Source of the DNA: Halostagnicola sp. A-GB9-2
Lineage (GTDB): Archaea; Halobacteriota; Halobacteria; Halobacteriales; Natrialbaceae
DNA: 64,000 bases
Assembly (NCBI RefSeq): GCF_030068615.1
Contig: NZ_JASJOC010000001.1
Location: 372,001 to 436,000 of the forward strand
Reading direction: 5' to 3'
Both the position numbers and the translations under genes were made by a program. This document shows, piece by piece, positions 16,534-26,524 of the stretch (position 1 is its first letter; each line of letters opens with the position of its first letter). The notes beneath the pieces are model-generated. The model was not told where the DNA came from and made no database searches. It saw only the letters and a program-made list of their open reading frames with translations.

Positions 16534-16917
16534 TCAGTTTTCAGCGTCGTGTCGTTCGAAACGGATCCGCGTACCACCCTCGAGATCGGAAAGTGGTGAC
16601 ACGTCTTCGAGCGTCGCGATTACGTTCACGGGCGCGGCCGCTCGCGGTTCGCCGTCGGTGCTCGCGGGCGTCGGCCCCCAGAACAGACAGAGCTTGTTGC
16701 CCGTCGGCCAGTAGGCGATCGCGCCGATCGGGACCGCTTCAGCCTGGTTTTCGGACGGAACGTCGATCGGAACGTCGAAGTATAGTTCGTCGCCCCAGCG
16801 GGTGGCCTCGCCCTCGAGCGGGAGCGCTTGCTCGAGTGCGTCCCGCGTTGTGGGAGCGGCTTCGTTCCACGTGGCCTCGAGTTCGCGGTCGCCAACACTG
16901 ATTCGAAGATCGGTCAT
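16534..16917 (-). CDS. Cyclophilin-like fold protein
   Basis: A 127-residue protein matching the small archaeal/bacterial 'cyclophilin_like' group (TM1367 type). Visible features: ISVGDRELEATWNEAAPTTRDALEQALP, GDELYFDVPIDVP, then AVPIGAIAYWPTGNKLCLFWGPTP, which is the family signature (GDIaYWPpGnalCiFfGpTP). The proline-isomerase activity of this group is not established. It is convergent with infB and divergent from pyrG. Confidence 0.87.
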   Translation of the reverse strand: MTDLRISVGDRELEATWNEAAPTTRDALEQALPLEGEATRWGDELYFDVPIDVPSENQAEAVPIGAIAYWPTGNKLCLFWGPTPASTDGEPRAAAPVNVIATLEDVSPLSDLEGGTRIRFERHDAEN

Positions 16918-17052
16918 AGCGTCACGGTCGAACGGCGGGTACGTAGTTCTTCATGGTTAGTCGATGAACGCCACGGTCGTCAGTGGACAAACGGTTGGCG
17001 GGGACGTGGCATCGACGTGGCACTCGAGTTCGCCGTCGGAGAGTGACACTGA

Positions 17053-18806
<1,754 letters not shown>

Positions 18807-18807
<1 letters not shown>

Positions 18808-19724
18808 TGGTAGATACGGATACGTTCGTCCCCGAGGCAGTCGAAGAGATCGAAAACGAGATCGGCGACGCGAACGCGGTTATCGCCCTCTCGGGCGGTG
18901 TCGACTCGTCGGTCGCGGCCGCGCTTGCTTACGAGTCGATTGGCGACCAGCTCACGCCAGTGTACGTCGACACTGGGCTTATGCGCAAAGGCGAGACGGA
19001 CCAGATCCGCGAGACGTTCTCCTACATGGACAGTCTCCGCATCGTCGACGCCAAAGACCGGTTCCTCGAGGCGCTTTCTGGCGTCACCGACCCCGAGGAG
19101 AAGCGGTCGGTGATCGGCGAGCAGTTCATCCGAGAGTTCGAACGCGAGGCCAAAGACGCCGATGCGGATTACCTCGTTCAGGGGACGATCTACCCCGATC
19201 GGATCGAATCCGAAGGCGGCATCAAGTCCCATCACAACGTCGGCGGACTGCCGGATATCGTCGATTTCGATGGCATCGTCGAACCGGTCCGAGACCTCTA
19301 CAAGGACGAGGTTCGCGAGGTCGCACGCGCACTCGACCTCGACGAACTCGTCGCCGAACGGATGCCGTTTCCTGGCCCAGGACTCGCCGTTCGAGTCATC
19401 GGCGAGGTCACCGACGAAAAGCTCGAGGTCGCTCGCGAATCCTGCCACGTCGTCGAAGAGGAACTCGAGGAGTACGAGCCGTGGCAGGCCCTGGCGGCTG
19501 TAATCGGGAAAGCGACCGGCGTCAAAGGCGACAACCGAGTTCACGGCTGGGTCGTCTCCGTTCGCTCGGTCGAGTCACGGGACGGGATGACCGCTCGCGC
19601 CCAGGAGATCGACTGGGAGACCCTCCAGCGAATTCAATCCCGAATTACCGGCGAGAACGAAAACGTCTCGCGGGTCGTTTACGACGTCACACACAAACCG
19701 CCCGCAACCATCGAGTACGAGTAA
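18807..19724 (+). CDS. guaAb: GMP synthase subunit B (ATP pyrophosphatase and dimerisation domain)
   Basis: A 305-residue protein with the PP-loop [16 protein letters not shown] and the C-terminal GMP-synthetase dimerisation domain ending IEYE. In archaea the glutaminase subunit is a separate protein, and no such gene lies in this window, so it must be supplied in trans. Co-transcription with pyrG groups two glutamine-dependent nucleotide amination steps. Confidence 0.95.
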
Positions 19725-19725
19725 G

Positions 19726-20046
19726 ATGGATGCAATCGTTTCCGGGCCGGACGAGGACGGAATCGGCGAGGCGCTCGAAGAAGAAGGTGTTTCCGTGACC
19801 CGCCTCGAGGGTACCCTCACTCGCCCGCAGCTCGAGGAGGCAGGTATCGTCGAGACGGACCTGTACGTGCTGACCGACGTCGGCCAGTCGACGACGGTTC
19901 CGATCGCGGTCGATCTGAACGACGGCCTCCGGACGGTCGTCTACGCACGGGATACGATTCCGGAATTCGTTCGCGGACAGCTCGACCTCGCACTCGATCC
20001 CGAGCTGATGGAGCCGGCGATGGTCGCAGAGGAGCTTGTCGACTGA
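19726..20046 (+). CDS. Small protein of the pyrG-guaAb operon (DUF7126-like)
   Basis: A 106-residue acidic protein that starts one base after the guaAb stop. The pattern DAIVSGPDEDGIGEALEEEGVSV, then DLYVLTDVGQSTTVPIAVDLN and VVYARDTIPEFVRGQLDLALDP reads like a lone Rossmann-type (TrkA-N-like) alpha/beta domain without a clear nucleotide-binding glycine motif. From memory it matches the haloarchaeal DUF7126 family. Linkage suggests a role near purine/pyrimidine synthesis, but that is inference only. Confidence 0.75.
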   Translation: MDAIVSGPDEDGIGEALEEEGVSVTRLEGTLTRPQLEEAGIVETDLYVLTDVGQSTTVPIAVDLNDGLRTVVYARDTIPEFVRGQLDLALDPELMEPAMVAEELVD

Positions 20047-20532
20047 GTCTATCGATCGTATAAGGCGTATAACTGCGGTATAAACTATCTATTGCCAGAA
20101 ATGGGCACTTTGAACTGTGGTTAATTGCGTGGTAATTCGGCATAAGAGGGGAATACCATCGCCATCGTTCAAGTAGGATACGGCGATACCAAGAAATGGA
20201 GGTCGACGGGCACACCCACACAAAGGCACCCACCGCCTTGAACCCGTGACTTCCAGCAACCCCACCACAGCACCCTTCCCCCCACCATTGCCACACCGTT
20301 TTGCCGACGCGGGCTCACTGCACCGACCCGCGTCGCTCTTCGGATGGCTGTCGGGACACTATGTCCCGACGTGGATCCTCAAACCGATCACCCATTGGAT
20401 CCAACGAGTTGTCTGTGTTTGCGAGCGTCCCGGCCGACCGCAGTTATCGGACCGCGATGAACTGCAGACATACGTTGCCGGGCGTTCTTCTCGAGTACCC
20501 GAATAGGCTCCGGTATCCGCGGATATCGCGGT
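20047..20532. other. 486-bp gene-free region with two hairpins
   Basis: The first 110 bases are AT-rich for this genome. Further on are two good inverted repeats: GACGCGGG/CCCGCGTC (20306-20334) and GTCGGGACA/TGTCCCGAC with a 3-base loop (20350-20370). A GTG-started frame at 20246-20506 exists but has weaker third-position GC than the real genes around it. No rRNA, tRNA, SRP or RNase P signature was recognised. Confidence 0.5.
20306..20370. ncRNA. Candidate structured RNA or double hairpin
   Basis: Two perfect stems in tandem, 8 bp with a 13-base loop (20306-20334) and 9 bp with a 3-base loop (20350-20370), sit in the long gap after the pyrG operon. They could be a terminator-like structure or part of a small RNA. 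There is no T-run directly after either, so a simple terminator is not supported. Confidence 0.3.
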
Positions 20533-21270
20533 TCAGTCTCGGATTCGATTCAGGACGGGAATCTCCTCGAGTCGATCGTCCGAAAGGAGCCCCCAGTCGA
20601 TACCGGTCGGGTTTCGATTGTCGACGGACCCGGACGGCCTGTAGACATGGTCCGGAGTAACGATCACGTCCATCGAAACGTCGTGATCGTCAGTGGGAAT
20701 TTCGTCGTCAATACATTGGCGTTCGTGGACCGTCGTTGCGACCGGCGTGTCGTCGTCGACGAGAGCCAATTCGTGGAGTATCGCGTATTCGAGATCGCTG
20801 TATCCCTCGCCTTTCCCGATCCGCGCCCCGGCGCTCGAGTGTTGCTCCCCCGTCCCGACCGCGACGCTCCCAGAAACGATCAGATCGATATCCTCGACAG
20901 CTTCGGGACCGACCTGCACGCCGTGTTTGGACGACCCCGAGACCGTCGTCGCGTCGTCGTAATCCTCAAGCTCGTCGGGGTCGAGTCGGAGGAAACACTT
21001 CTCGTCGCGGAGGCGAGGAACGGCCATGTAGACGGTTTTTCCCTCGCACAGGGCACGTCGTCGCACCGGAAGCTGTGGCGCGTCGGGGTTAGCCTTGATC
21101 GTCTCGGCTCGTTGCCACTCCGGTTGGTCGGCCAACCGTTCGGCCGCCACCTTCGCGTCGGCGAAGTTCGGGATGCGCCCGTGGGGCGGAAACGGAAACC
21201 TGGCTTCGCCACTCTCCTCGAGGTCGTTCCAGACGCGCTCGCGAATCTCCTGTTTGGTAGCGTCGCTCAT
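20533..21270 (-). CDS. 5-formyltetrahydrofolate cyclo-ligase family protein
   Basis: A 245-residue protein from ATG 21270 ([14 protein letters not shown]). The fold is that of methenyl-THF synthetase: the N-terminal helix with [13 protein letters not shown], a strand [21 protein letters not shown], and the motif [18 protein letters not shown], corresponding to the family's G-x-G-x-G-Y-D active-site loop. It probably handles formyl-folate ATP-dependently, but the haloarchaeal group is long compared with bacterial enzymes and the exact substrate is unproven. Confidence 0.83.
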   Translation of the reverse strand: MSDATKQEIRERVWNDLEESGEARFPFPPHGRIPNFADAKVAAERLADQPEWQRAETIKANPDAPQLPVRRRALCEGKTVYMAVPRLRDEKCFLRLDPDELEDYDDATTVSGSSKHGVQVGPEAVEDIDLIVSGSVAVGTGEQHSSAGARIGKGEGYSDLEYAILHELALVDDDTPVATTVHERQCIDDEIPTDDHDVSMDVIVTPDHVYRPSGSVDNRNPTGIDWGLLSDDRLEEIPVLNRIRD

Positions 21271-21366
21271 GAGTCGTTTTGCGGTTGGTCGCTGATCGAA
21301 TATGTGCACCGGTCGCGCCACGTCGAAGTGTATCGGCCACACTATGTCGACCTGTTAGCGAGGGGA

Positions 21367-21918
21367 TCAGGACGAACGGTCGCCCGAAGTATCGACGAAG
21401 CTCCATTTCGTGGCATCTTCCGGATAGTCGCTCCACGCGAGCACGGTCGTCGGCCGAACGGCGAAAACGGGTGTGCCGTGGGGGACACCGTACTTGTCCT
21501 CGTAGGCCTCGTCAATTCGCTCGAGAAGTCTTTCGTCCGCCTCCGTGGCGGTGCATTTCTCAGCCCGTCCCTCGAGAATGACGACCGATTCCGCGTCCTC
21601 CGTGTGGACTGTGATTACGGGCGCAGACTCGAGGTTACGAACCCAGCGAGCGCCTTCGCCGCCGCCGCAGTGAAACGTTTCCTCGAGCCAGATCCCCCAG
21701 ATCGGACGCGCGTGCGGTCGGCCGTCGGGACGGGTCGTCCCAACCCAGAAGAACTCGTCTTTGGACAGTCGTTCGGTGACGAACGACCACGGGAGGAGAC
21801 CGGTTTCGTCGTCCGGGATTCCGTAACTCGCTTCGGTTTCGGGCCTCGAGACACGTCGCTCCGGATCGGGTTCGGTGCTTTTCGGCAGATCCATATTGCG
21901 GTCGGGTGAGTTGGACAT
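21367..21918 (-). CDS. Pyridoxamine 5'-phosphate oxidase-like (FMN split-barrel) protein
   Basis: A 183-residue protein from ATG 21918 (MSNSPDRNMDLPKS). The frame extends further up, but the extra part has no protein-like character. The split-barrel core shows FFWVGTTRPDGRPHARPIWGIWLEETFHCGGG, then RWVRNLESAPVITVHTED and VVILEGRAEK, typical of PPOX-type flavin-binding proteins. Members bind FMN, F420 or haem; the cofactor cannot be assigned here. Confidence 0.85.
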   Translation of the reverse strand: MSNSPDRNMDLPKSTEPDPERRVSRPETEASYGIPDDETGLLPWSFVTERLSKDEFFWVGTTRPDGRPHARPIWGIWLEETFHCGGGEGARWVRNLESAPVITVHTEDAESVVILEGRAEKCTATEADERLLERIDEAYEDKYGVPHGTPVFAVRPTTVLAWSDYPEDATKWSFVDTSGDRSS

Positions 21919-22009
21919 CGTTCGTCCGTCTCGACGCCAACAACCAAGAACCTCTCCGTCGACGGAGTGCGCTTCGCTTCTCGAAAAGGACGCGTCGATC
22001 GTCGGCTCC

Positions 22010-22567
22010 TCAGTCGTTTTTCCGCCCGTTTCCGTTCGCCAGCGCGGTGAGTCGGTCCGCCTCGGGGATGATAATTGATTCGCTCGCGATCCGTGTGGCG
22101 ACAGGGTTGTTCGGCAAACAAAACACGGGGATACGCTCGCTGACACCGGCGAGCGTTCGACTAGCGACGACGCTCGTTCCGATCTCGTCGTAGGAGACGA
22201 GGTGGAATAGATCGACGAACGCAGGTAACTCCTTCTCGAGCAACGGGTCGACGGCCTCGACGGTCACGTCGTCTGGTTCGATGCCGGTCCCGCCGGTGGT
22301 GACGATGATGTCAACGTCGTCACGGTCGAGGAGTCGGGAGATCTTCGACTGGACATTGTCGTGGTCGTTCGCAATGAGTTCCCGCGTAGCGATTTCGTGA
22401 CCGGCGGCCTCGAAAGCGTCAACGATCGCACCGCCGGCCTCGTCTTCTTCGATCGACCCGTTGGAGGTGATCGTCACGACGGCGATACAGAGTTTGGCGC
22501 TCGTGTCGGATTCCTCGAGCGAGGAATCCTTGTCACTCGGTGTCCGCTCGTCGCTTTCTGCAGTCAT
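22010..22567 (-). CDS. moaB: Molybdenum cofactor biosynthesis protein MoaB/MogA type
   Basis: A 185-residue protein from ATG 22567 (MTAESDERTPSDK). The MogA/MoaB fold is clear: IAVVTITSNGSIEEDEAGGAIVDAFEAAGHEI, then VDIIVTTGGTGIEPDDVTVEAV with the TGGTG loop, and the C-terminal VFCLPNNPVATRIA. It should adenylylate molybdopterin on the way to Moco (or tungsten cofactor). A 30-40 residue Ser/Glu-rich N-terminal extension is a halophile feature. It lies about 100 bp downstream of the ABC-exporter operon on the same strand. Confidence 0.9.
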   Translation of the reverse strand: MTAESDERTPSDKDSSLEESDTSAKLCIAVVTITSNGSIEEDEAGGAIVDAFEAAGHEIATRELIANDHDNVQSKISRLLDRDDVDIIVTTGGTGIEPDDVTVEAVDPLLEKELPAFVDLFHLVSYDEIGTSVVASRTLAGVSERIPVFCLPNNPVATRIASESIIIPEADRLTALANGNGRKND

Positions 22568-22672
22568 GGACGCGTGTTCGGCCTCGAAGGGGTAAAACGC
22601 TGTCCCATCGTGGAGAGTCCCAGATGAACGTGTGAATATCGCTTCTCCGGCGAGTTGCAGTACTACCACTCC

Positions 22673-22960
22673 TCACGTATCGAGGCCGTCGATTAAGCTC
22701 TCGAGAGTTTCGACGTGTGCTTCGAACAGTTCGGTTCCGCGATCGGTAAGCCGGTAGGTCGTCTGCGGTTTCCGATCGACGAACTGTTTTTCGACTGCGA
22801 CGCAGTCCTCGTCTTCCATTCGTTCGATGTGACTCGCGAGGTTTCCCTCCGTTATCTCGAGGTCGTCTTTCAGGTCGGTGAAACTCGTCTCTCCGTTCGC
22901 GTAGAGAGATGCGAATATCTGGAGTCGCGTCGGCTGGTGGACGAGTTTGTCGAATTCCAT
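22673..22960 (-). CDS. Winged-helix transcriptional regulator of the ABC operon
   Basis: A 95-residue protein with a winged helix: VHQPTRLQIFASLYANGETSFTDLKDDLEITEGNLASHIERMEDEDCV (HTH with recognition helix around TEGNLASHIERM), wing VAVEKQFVDRKPQTTYRLTDRG and a C-terminal dimerisation helix. It resembles the HTH_34 / ArsR-like one-domain regulators. It is the last gene of the operon permease-ATPase-membrane protein-regulator (3-bp gap), so it likely represses its own operon, plausibly at the twin palindromes at 25388-25422. Confidence 0.88.
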   Translation of the reverse strand: MEFDKLVHQPTRLQIFASLYANGETSFTDLKDDLEITEGNLASHIERMEDEDCVAVEKQFVDRKPQTTYRLTDRGTELFEAHVETLESLIDGLDT

Positions 22961-22963
22961 TGG

Positions 22964-23581
22964 TTAGTAGCGTCGTGAGAGGGTGACGTACGCAACGAGA
23001 CAGTACAGCGCGTAGCCGACACCGAAGACCGCAAACTCCGCGTTCTCGAGTGCCGAGATGTGAGGGATGGCCGCAACTAGCGTGAGAATCCACCCGCCGC
23101 CGACGTAGAAGGCGTACCGATCGACCCGTCTAATGTTGTACGCCTCGAGTAACTGCCCCATGTAGAGATACGCCATCCCCATCAGCGAGCCGACGATGAC
23201 CAACCAGAGTGTGAGAACGTCGCCCTCGAATCCACCCAACAACGGTCTTATGCCGATGATCGCCGCAATCAAGCTGGCGAAGATGATGTAGTGCCAGAAA
23301 TCCCAACTCGGAATGCCGCTCGTGGGCCGGTCGTAGGCTTTCTGGATCCGCCAAAGGACGAACTGGTGACCGAGAAAAACGCCGACGGCCGTCGCAGTGA
23401 GCCACCACGAGAAGCCATCGTTGAGCCCGAGTTGCATGAGCGGAAAGAGCAGCCCGACCCCGATTCCCTCGACGATCCAGAAGCGCCACCAGTAGGGGTA
23501 CGCAGACTGGAGGCCCATGGCCTCCTTGATCTGGCCGATTTCGTCCTGTAGCGTTTCTGGATCAACGTTCTGGTCACTCAT
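22964..23581 (-). CDS. Polytopic membrane protein of the ABC operon
   Basis: A 205-residue protein with about six hydrophobic helices, beginning after an acidic N-terminal segment (DPETLQDEIGQIKEAMG). Helices include FWIVEGIGVGLLFPLMQLGL, WLTATAVGVFLGHQFVLW and AFYVGGGWILTLVAAIPH. No enzyme motif is visible. It sits between the ATPase and the regulator with gaps of 13 and 3 bp, so it is probably an accessory membrane subunit or a sensor for the exporter. Confidence 0.75.
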   Translation of the reverse strand: MSDQNVDPETLQDEIGQIKEAMGLQSAYPYWWRFWIVEGIGVGLLFPLMQLGLNDGFSWWLTATAVGVFLGHQFVLWRIQKAYDRPTSGIPSWDFWHYIIFASLIAAIIGIRPLLGGFEGDVLTLWLVIVGSLMGMAYLYMGQLLEAYNIRRVDRYAFYVGGGWILTLVAAIPHISALENAEFAVFGVGYALYCLVAYVTLSRRY

Positions 23582-23594
23582 ATTCCGTGGTCAC

Positions 23595-24491
23595 TTATTC
23601 GAAGTCGTCGTTATTCGAGGCACTGTTCGTGTAATAGTTAAAGAGGTCGGTGTACGTCGGATCGACGACCTCGAGTGCCTGGTTCGACTCGAGAGCGGCG
23701 TTCGTCTCGGACTCCGGTTGCTGGTCGTCGGCTGGGAGAAAACCGCGAATCGTCCCGTTCCCCTGGAACACCTCGCCGCCGACAACGACGGAAGCGAGTT
23801 GTTCCGAGTTCGAGAGCGTCGTTTCGACGACCTGCGGAACGGAATCGAACAGCGTATCGGGCGTTCCCGTCGTCACCACTCGCCCGTCCGCAACGAACGC
23901 GATTCGGTCCGCGATATCGGCGTCCATTGGTCGGTGACTCGAGACGATGATCGTCTTTCCGTCGGCCTGTTTCTCTCGAATCAGGCCGTGAACGACCTGG
24001 ATCATCGAGAGGTCGAGCGCGGCCGTCGGCTCGTCGAGGAGGTAGATCGGCACGTCGATGCTCAAGGCGATTGCCAACTCGAGTTTCCGGACCATGCCGC
24101 CAGAATAGTCTTCGACCGGCTTCTCGAGATCGGCGTCGATCTCGAGCAGTTCGACGTACTCGCGCCAATCGTCGGTGAAGTTCGGGTGGAGTTGCTCGTA
24201 GAACCGCAGGTTCTCCCGTCCGGTGAGTCGATCGACGCAGAGGGCATCCTGCAACAGGAAACTCGTCGTGTCGGATCGCGCGGTCGGATCCTCGCCGAGT
24301 ACCTCGATACTCCCTGCGGACGGGTGCTGGCTTCCCGCGAGACAGGAAAACAGCACGGACTTGCCGACGCCGTTGGGCCCCAGTACCGCGAGCAGTTCGC
24401 CCGATTCGACGGCGAGATCGACGCCCTCGAGAACGCGCTCGTCACCGAAGGATTTCTCGACACCCTCCGCGAGAACGGACGGCTGGCTCAC
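23595..24491 (-). CDS. ABC-type transporter ATP-binding protein
   Basis: A 298-residue ATPase. Walker A is LGPNGVGKS, the signature region DYSGGMVRKLELAIAL, Walker B IYLLDEPTAALD and the H-loop VSSHRP. The start is taken as the GTG at 24491, where GTGA overlaps the permease stop; in-frame GTGs at 24497 and 24500 are possible. The C-terminal 80 residues (from VVTTGTPDTLFDS) form an extension typical of ABC-2 exporter ATPases. Cargo is unknown; export of a drug, lipid or peptide is possible. Confidence 0.92.
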   Translation of the reverse strand: MSQPSVLAEGVEKSFGDERVLEGVDLAVESGELLAVLGPNGVGKSVLFSCLAGSQHPSAGSIEVLGEDPTARSDTTSFLLQDALCVDRLTGRENLRFYEQLHPNFTDDWREYVELLEIDADLEKPVEDYSGGMVRKLELAIALSIDVPIYLLDEPTAALDLSMIQVVHGLIREKQADGKTIIVSSHRPMDADIADRIAFVADGRVVTTGTPDTLFDSVPQVVETTLSNSEQLASVVVGGEVFQGNGTIRGFLPADDQQPESETNAALESNQALEVVDPTYTDLFNYYTNSASNNDDFE

Positions 24492-25348
24492 GGCCACCAC
24501 CCTCGTTTGTAGAGGACCTTATTGAGGAGAACCGTCCCGACGACGAGCGCAACCGCGGCGTACGCGAAAAGTGCGAGCAGATATTCGGGTCCCGCGGGCA
24601 GTGCCGGCGGAGCCACGCCGATCTCAACCCACTCCTCTCCGGGGACGAGATGGTAGACCATGAGCCGCGTCGGAAGCGTGTTCGGGAGGTAGTTCATCAG
24701 TTCGCCGTCGATCGGGGACATCTCCGCGTTGACACCGTTGAGTCCGGTCAGAACGTACCCGGCGACGGCGATCATGGGAACTGCGTACTCGGCGACGCGT
24801 TCGTTCTTCGCGGCGGCGATAAACGGAAGGGCCACGATCATCCAGAACACGCAGGTGAGCGCGAACGCGCCGAGAACGATCGGTATCGATTCGGGCCCGC
24901 GGAGTCCGAACGAGGCACCCGTGAGGACTCCCGCGGCGAGCGTCAGTCCGAACGCGACTGCGGCGAGACAGAAGCCGGCGAACATTCGCCCGCCGAGATC
25001 CGCGGACGGGGAGATCGGCATGGATCGATAGGCCTCGTACCGACGGTCCTCGAGGTCCGTCGCCAGTTGATAGCCGAACACGTACAGACAGATGTATACC
25101 GCGCCGAAGACGCCCGTGCCGACCGCCCAACTCGCCAGCATCGTTTCCGGAACGTCACCGCCCTGCATGCTAAAGAGCAACTGCATTCCGGGAGCGAGTG
25201 CCACGACCGTTCCGAGCAGTATCCAGCTGTTCAAGACTTCTCGAAGGCTTCGCTCGGAGAACGCTCTCGCTTGCGAGAGCCATCGCCTCGAGCGCGATCC
25301 ATCCGCGAATCCAGGTTCATGTTCGTCGGCTGTCGTCTGTGTTGCCAT
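24488..25348 (-). CDS. ABC-2 type transporter permease
   Basis: A 286-residue membrane protein with about six helices and a cytosolic N-terminus. Examples are WILLGTVVALAPGMQLLFSM, LASWAVGTGVFGAVYICLYVFGYQLA and LLALFAYAAVALVVGTVLL. The segment DLEDRRYEAYRSMPISPSADLGGRM is the cytosolic loop typical of ABC-2 permeases. First gene of the four-gene operon; its promoter region carries two palindromes ending 40-75 bp upstream. Confidence 0.88.
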   Translation of the reverse strand: MATQTTADEHEPGFADGSRSRRWLSQARAFSERSLREVLNSWILLGTVVALAPGMQLLFSMQGGDVPETMLASWAVGTGVFGAVYICLYVFGYQLATDLEDRRYEAYRSMPISPSADLGGRMFAGFCLAAVAFGLTLAAGVLTGASFGLRGPESIPIVLGAFALTCVFWMIVALPFIAAAKNERVAEYAVPMIAVAGYVLTGLNGVNAEMSPIDGELMNYLPNTLPTRLMVYHLVPGEEWVEIGVAPPALPAGPEYLLALFAYAAVALVVGTVLLNKVLYKRGWWP

Positions 25349-25387
25349 TCTCTTTCGTCAGTACTCGACACCCTTACCACACAAAAT

Positions 25388-25422
25388 ACTTTCTACTGCA
25401 AAGTCACTTTGTAGCACAAAGT
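25388..25422 (-). promoter_or_regulatory. Two tandem 17-bp palindromes (ACTTT-N7-AAAGT) before the ABC operon
   Basis: Site 1 (25388-25404) is ACTTT-CTACTGC-AAAGT and site 2 (25406-25422) is ACTTT-GTAGCAC-AAAGT, where the arms extend to ACTTTGT/ACAAAGT. The two sites are separated by a single base, giving an 18-bp period. They lie 40-74 bp upstream of the permease ATG, where the promoter and activator/repressor zone would be. The operon's own winged-helix protein is the obvious candidate ligand. Confidence 0.75.
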
Positions 25423-25558
25423 AGCTAGGTTCACGGAACGGGGCCGGGAGAAAGGGGAGTACGGACGAAGAAGGGGATTGACTGAATACAACCGAATTTC
25501 CGACCGTGTTTGGTGGTGATCGAACGGAATCGGGGAACCCGGAACCGTGACCCCTTTG

Positions 25559-25894
25559 ATGGCACGCTCCAAACGGACAGGTGTGACCTCGAGCGACGAC
25601 AGCGGATACGTTCACGACCCGGCCGATTTCGACGACGAACCGGCTGGGCCGGGGGATGAATCGGCGAACGAAGAGTGGCTCGAGAACCCCGCACACCCCG
25701 AAACGGCCGACCGGGAGTTCGGAAAACGAGGCTGGGTACTCGTGGGCGTGATCGTCTACGCGTTTATTATCTCGCCGCTCGCGATCATGTTCTGGCCAAT
25801 GGATGTCTCCTACCGGTTCGCACTGTTAATTTTACCGCTGGTACCGGCCGTCCTCCTCGCGGTGACTGCCGTCTGGGCGACGACGCGGGCATAG
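25559..25894 (+). CDS. Two-helix membrane protein with acidic N-terminus
   Basis: A 111-residue protein from ATG 25559. The first 60 residues are highly acidic and low complexity (DDSGYVHDPADFDDEPAGPG...), then two helices: WVLVGVIVYAFIISPLAIMFW and FALLILPLVPAVLLAVTAVW. This layout, a charged cytosolic tail plus a helical hairpin, is common among uncharacterised haloarchaeal membrane proteins. No function can be assigned. Confidence 0.7.
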   Translation: MARSKRTGVTSSDDSGYVHDPADFDDEPAGPGDESANEEWLENPAHPETADREFGKRGWVLVGVIVYAFIISPLAIMFWPMDVSYRFALLILPLVPAVLLAVTAVWATTRA

Positions 25895-25946
25895 ACCGGT
25901 TCGTCTCTTCGAACAGGTGCAAAAAAGCGACCGAGCGGTACCGCTT

Positions 25947-26264
25947 TTATTGACCGCCGAGTTCGGGGAGAGTGGCCTCGAGACGCCCGAGGACGATTCT
26001 GCCGTGATCGACGTCCGACGGGGGCGTCTCCGGCGCATCGATATAGTCTGTAAGGATTTCGTGAACGCGGTTCGCTTGCTCGCGAGTAAACGTTCTCCCG
26101 TCGGACTCGATCGTTTCGACGACCTCGAGCGCCCAAGTCGGCGGAATCGCGTCGTCGTCGATGGCGTCGTCGACACGTCGTGCCACCACGTCGTGAACGA
26201 CCCACTGTTCGTCTCGAGAGAGATCGACTTCGTACGTCTCGGTTGTCGGTGGCGAGGAACTCAT
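25947..26264 (-). CDS. Conserved haloarchaeal protein of unknown function
   Basis: A 105-residue acidic, mainly helical soluble protein: YEVDLSRDEQWVVHDVVARRVDDAIDD, WALEVVETIESDGRTFTREQANRVHEILTDYID, and a C-terminal GRIVLGRLEATLPEL. The regular helical spacing suggests a small helical bundle. Homologues are, to my recollection, common in haloarchaea, but no role is known. It ends convergently with the membrane-protein gene. Confidence 0.7.
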   Translation of the reverse strand: MSSSPPTTETYEVDLSRDEQWVVHDVVARRVDDAIDDDAIPPTWALEVVETIESDGRTFTREQANRVHEILTDYIDAPETPPSDVDHGRIVLGRLEATLPELGGQ

Positions 26265-26524
26265 TTCGGTACAGGGACCGATTTCGTCGGCCCACAGACG
26301 ACGATACGGACGGGGGTGTTATAAACTTTGTTAGCGTATGACATACGACAGAAATTCGTTATTTCCCGGCAGACTTCAGGTGAACGTTTTCGAGTGAACG
26401 ACTTCGCGGTCGGTGTATATAGGGGACTGGCAAATACCCTTACCAAGCACTCGCAACCGAAGAAACAGCGCTTTCAGCGCAGTGATCTTATTCTGCGGAA
26501 AACCGCTTCGACGTTGATCGTCGA

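Noticed and set aside
20246-20506. GTG-started 86-codon frame in the gap after the pyrG operon
   Set aside because: Third-position GC is clearly lower than in the genes nearby, the frame has no recognisable domain, and it spans the two hairpins.
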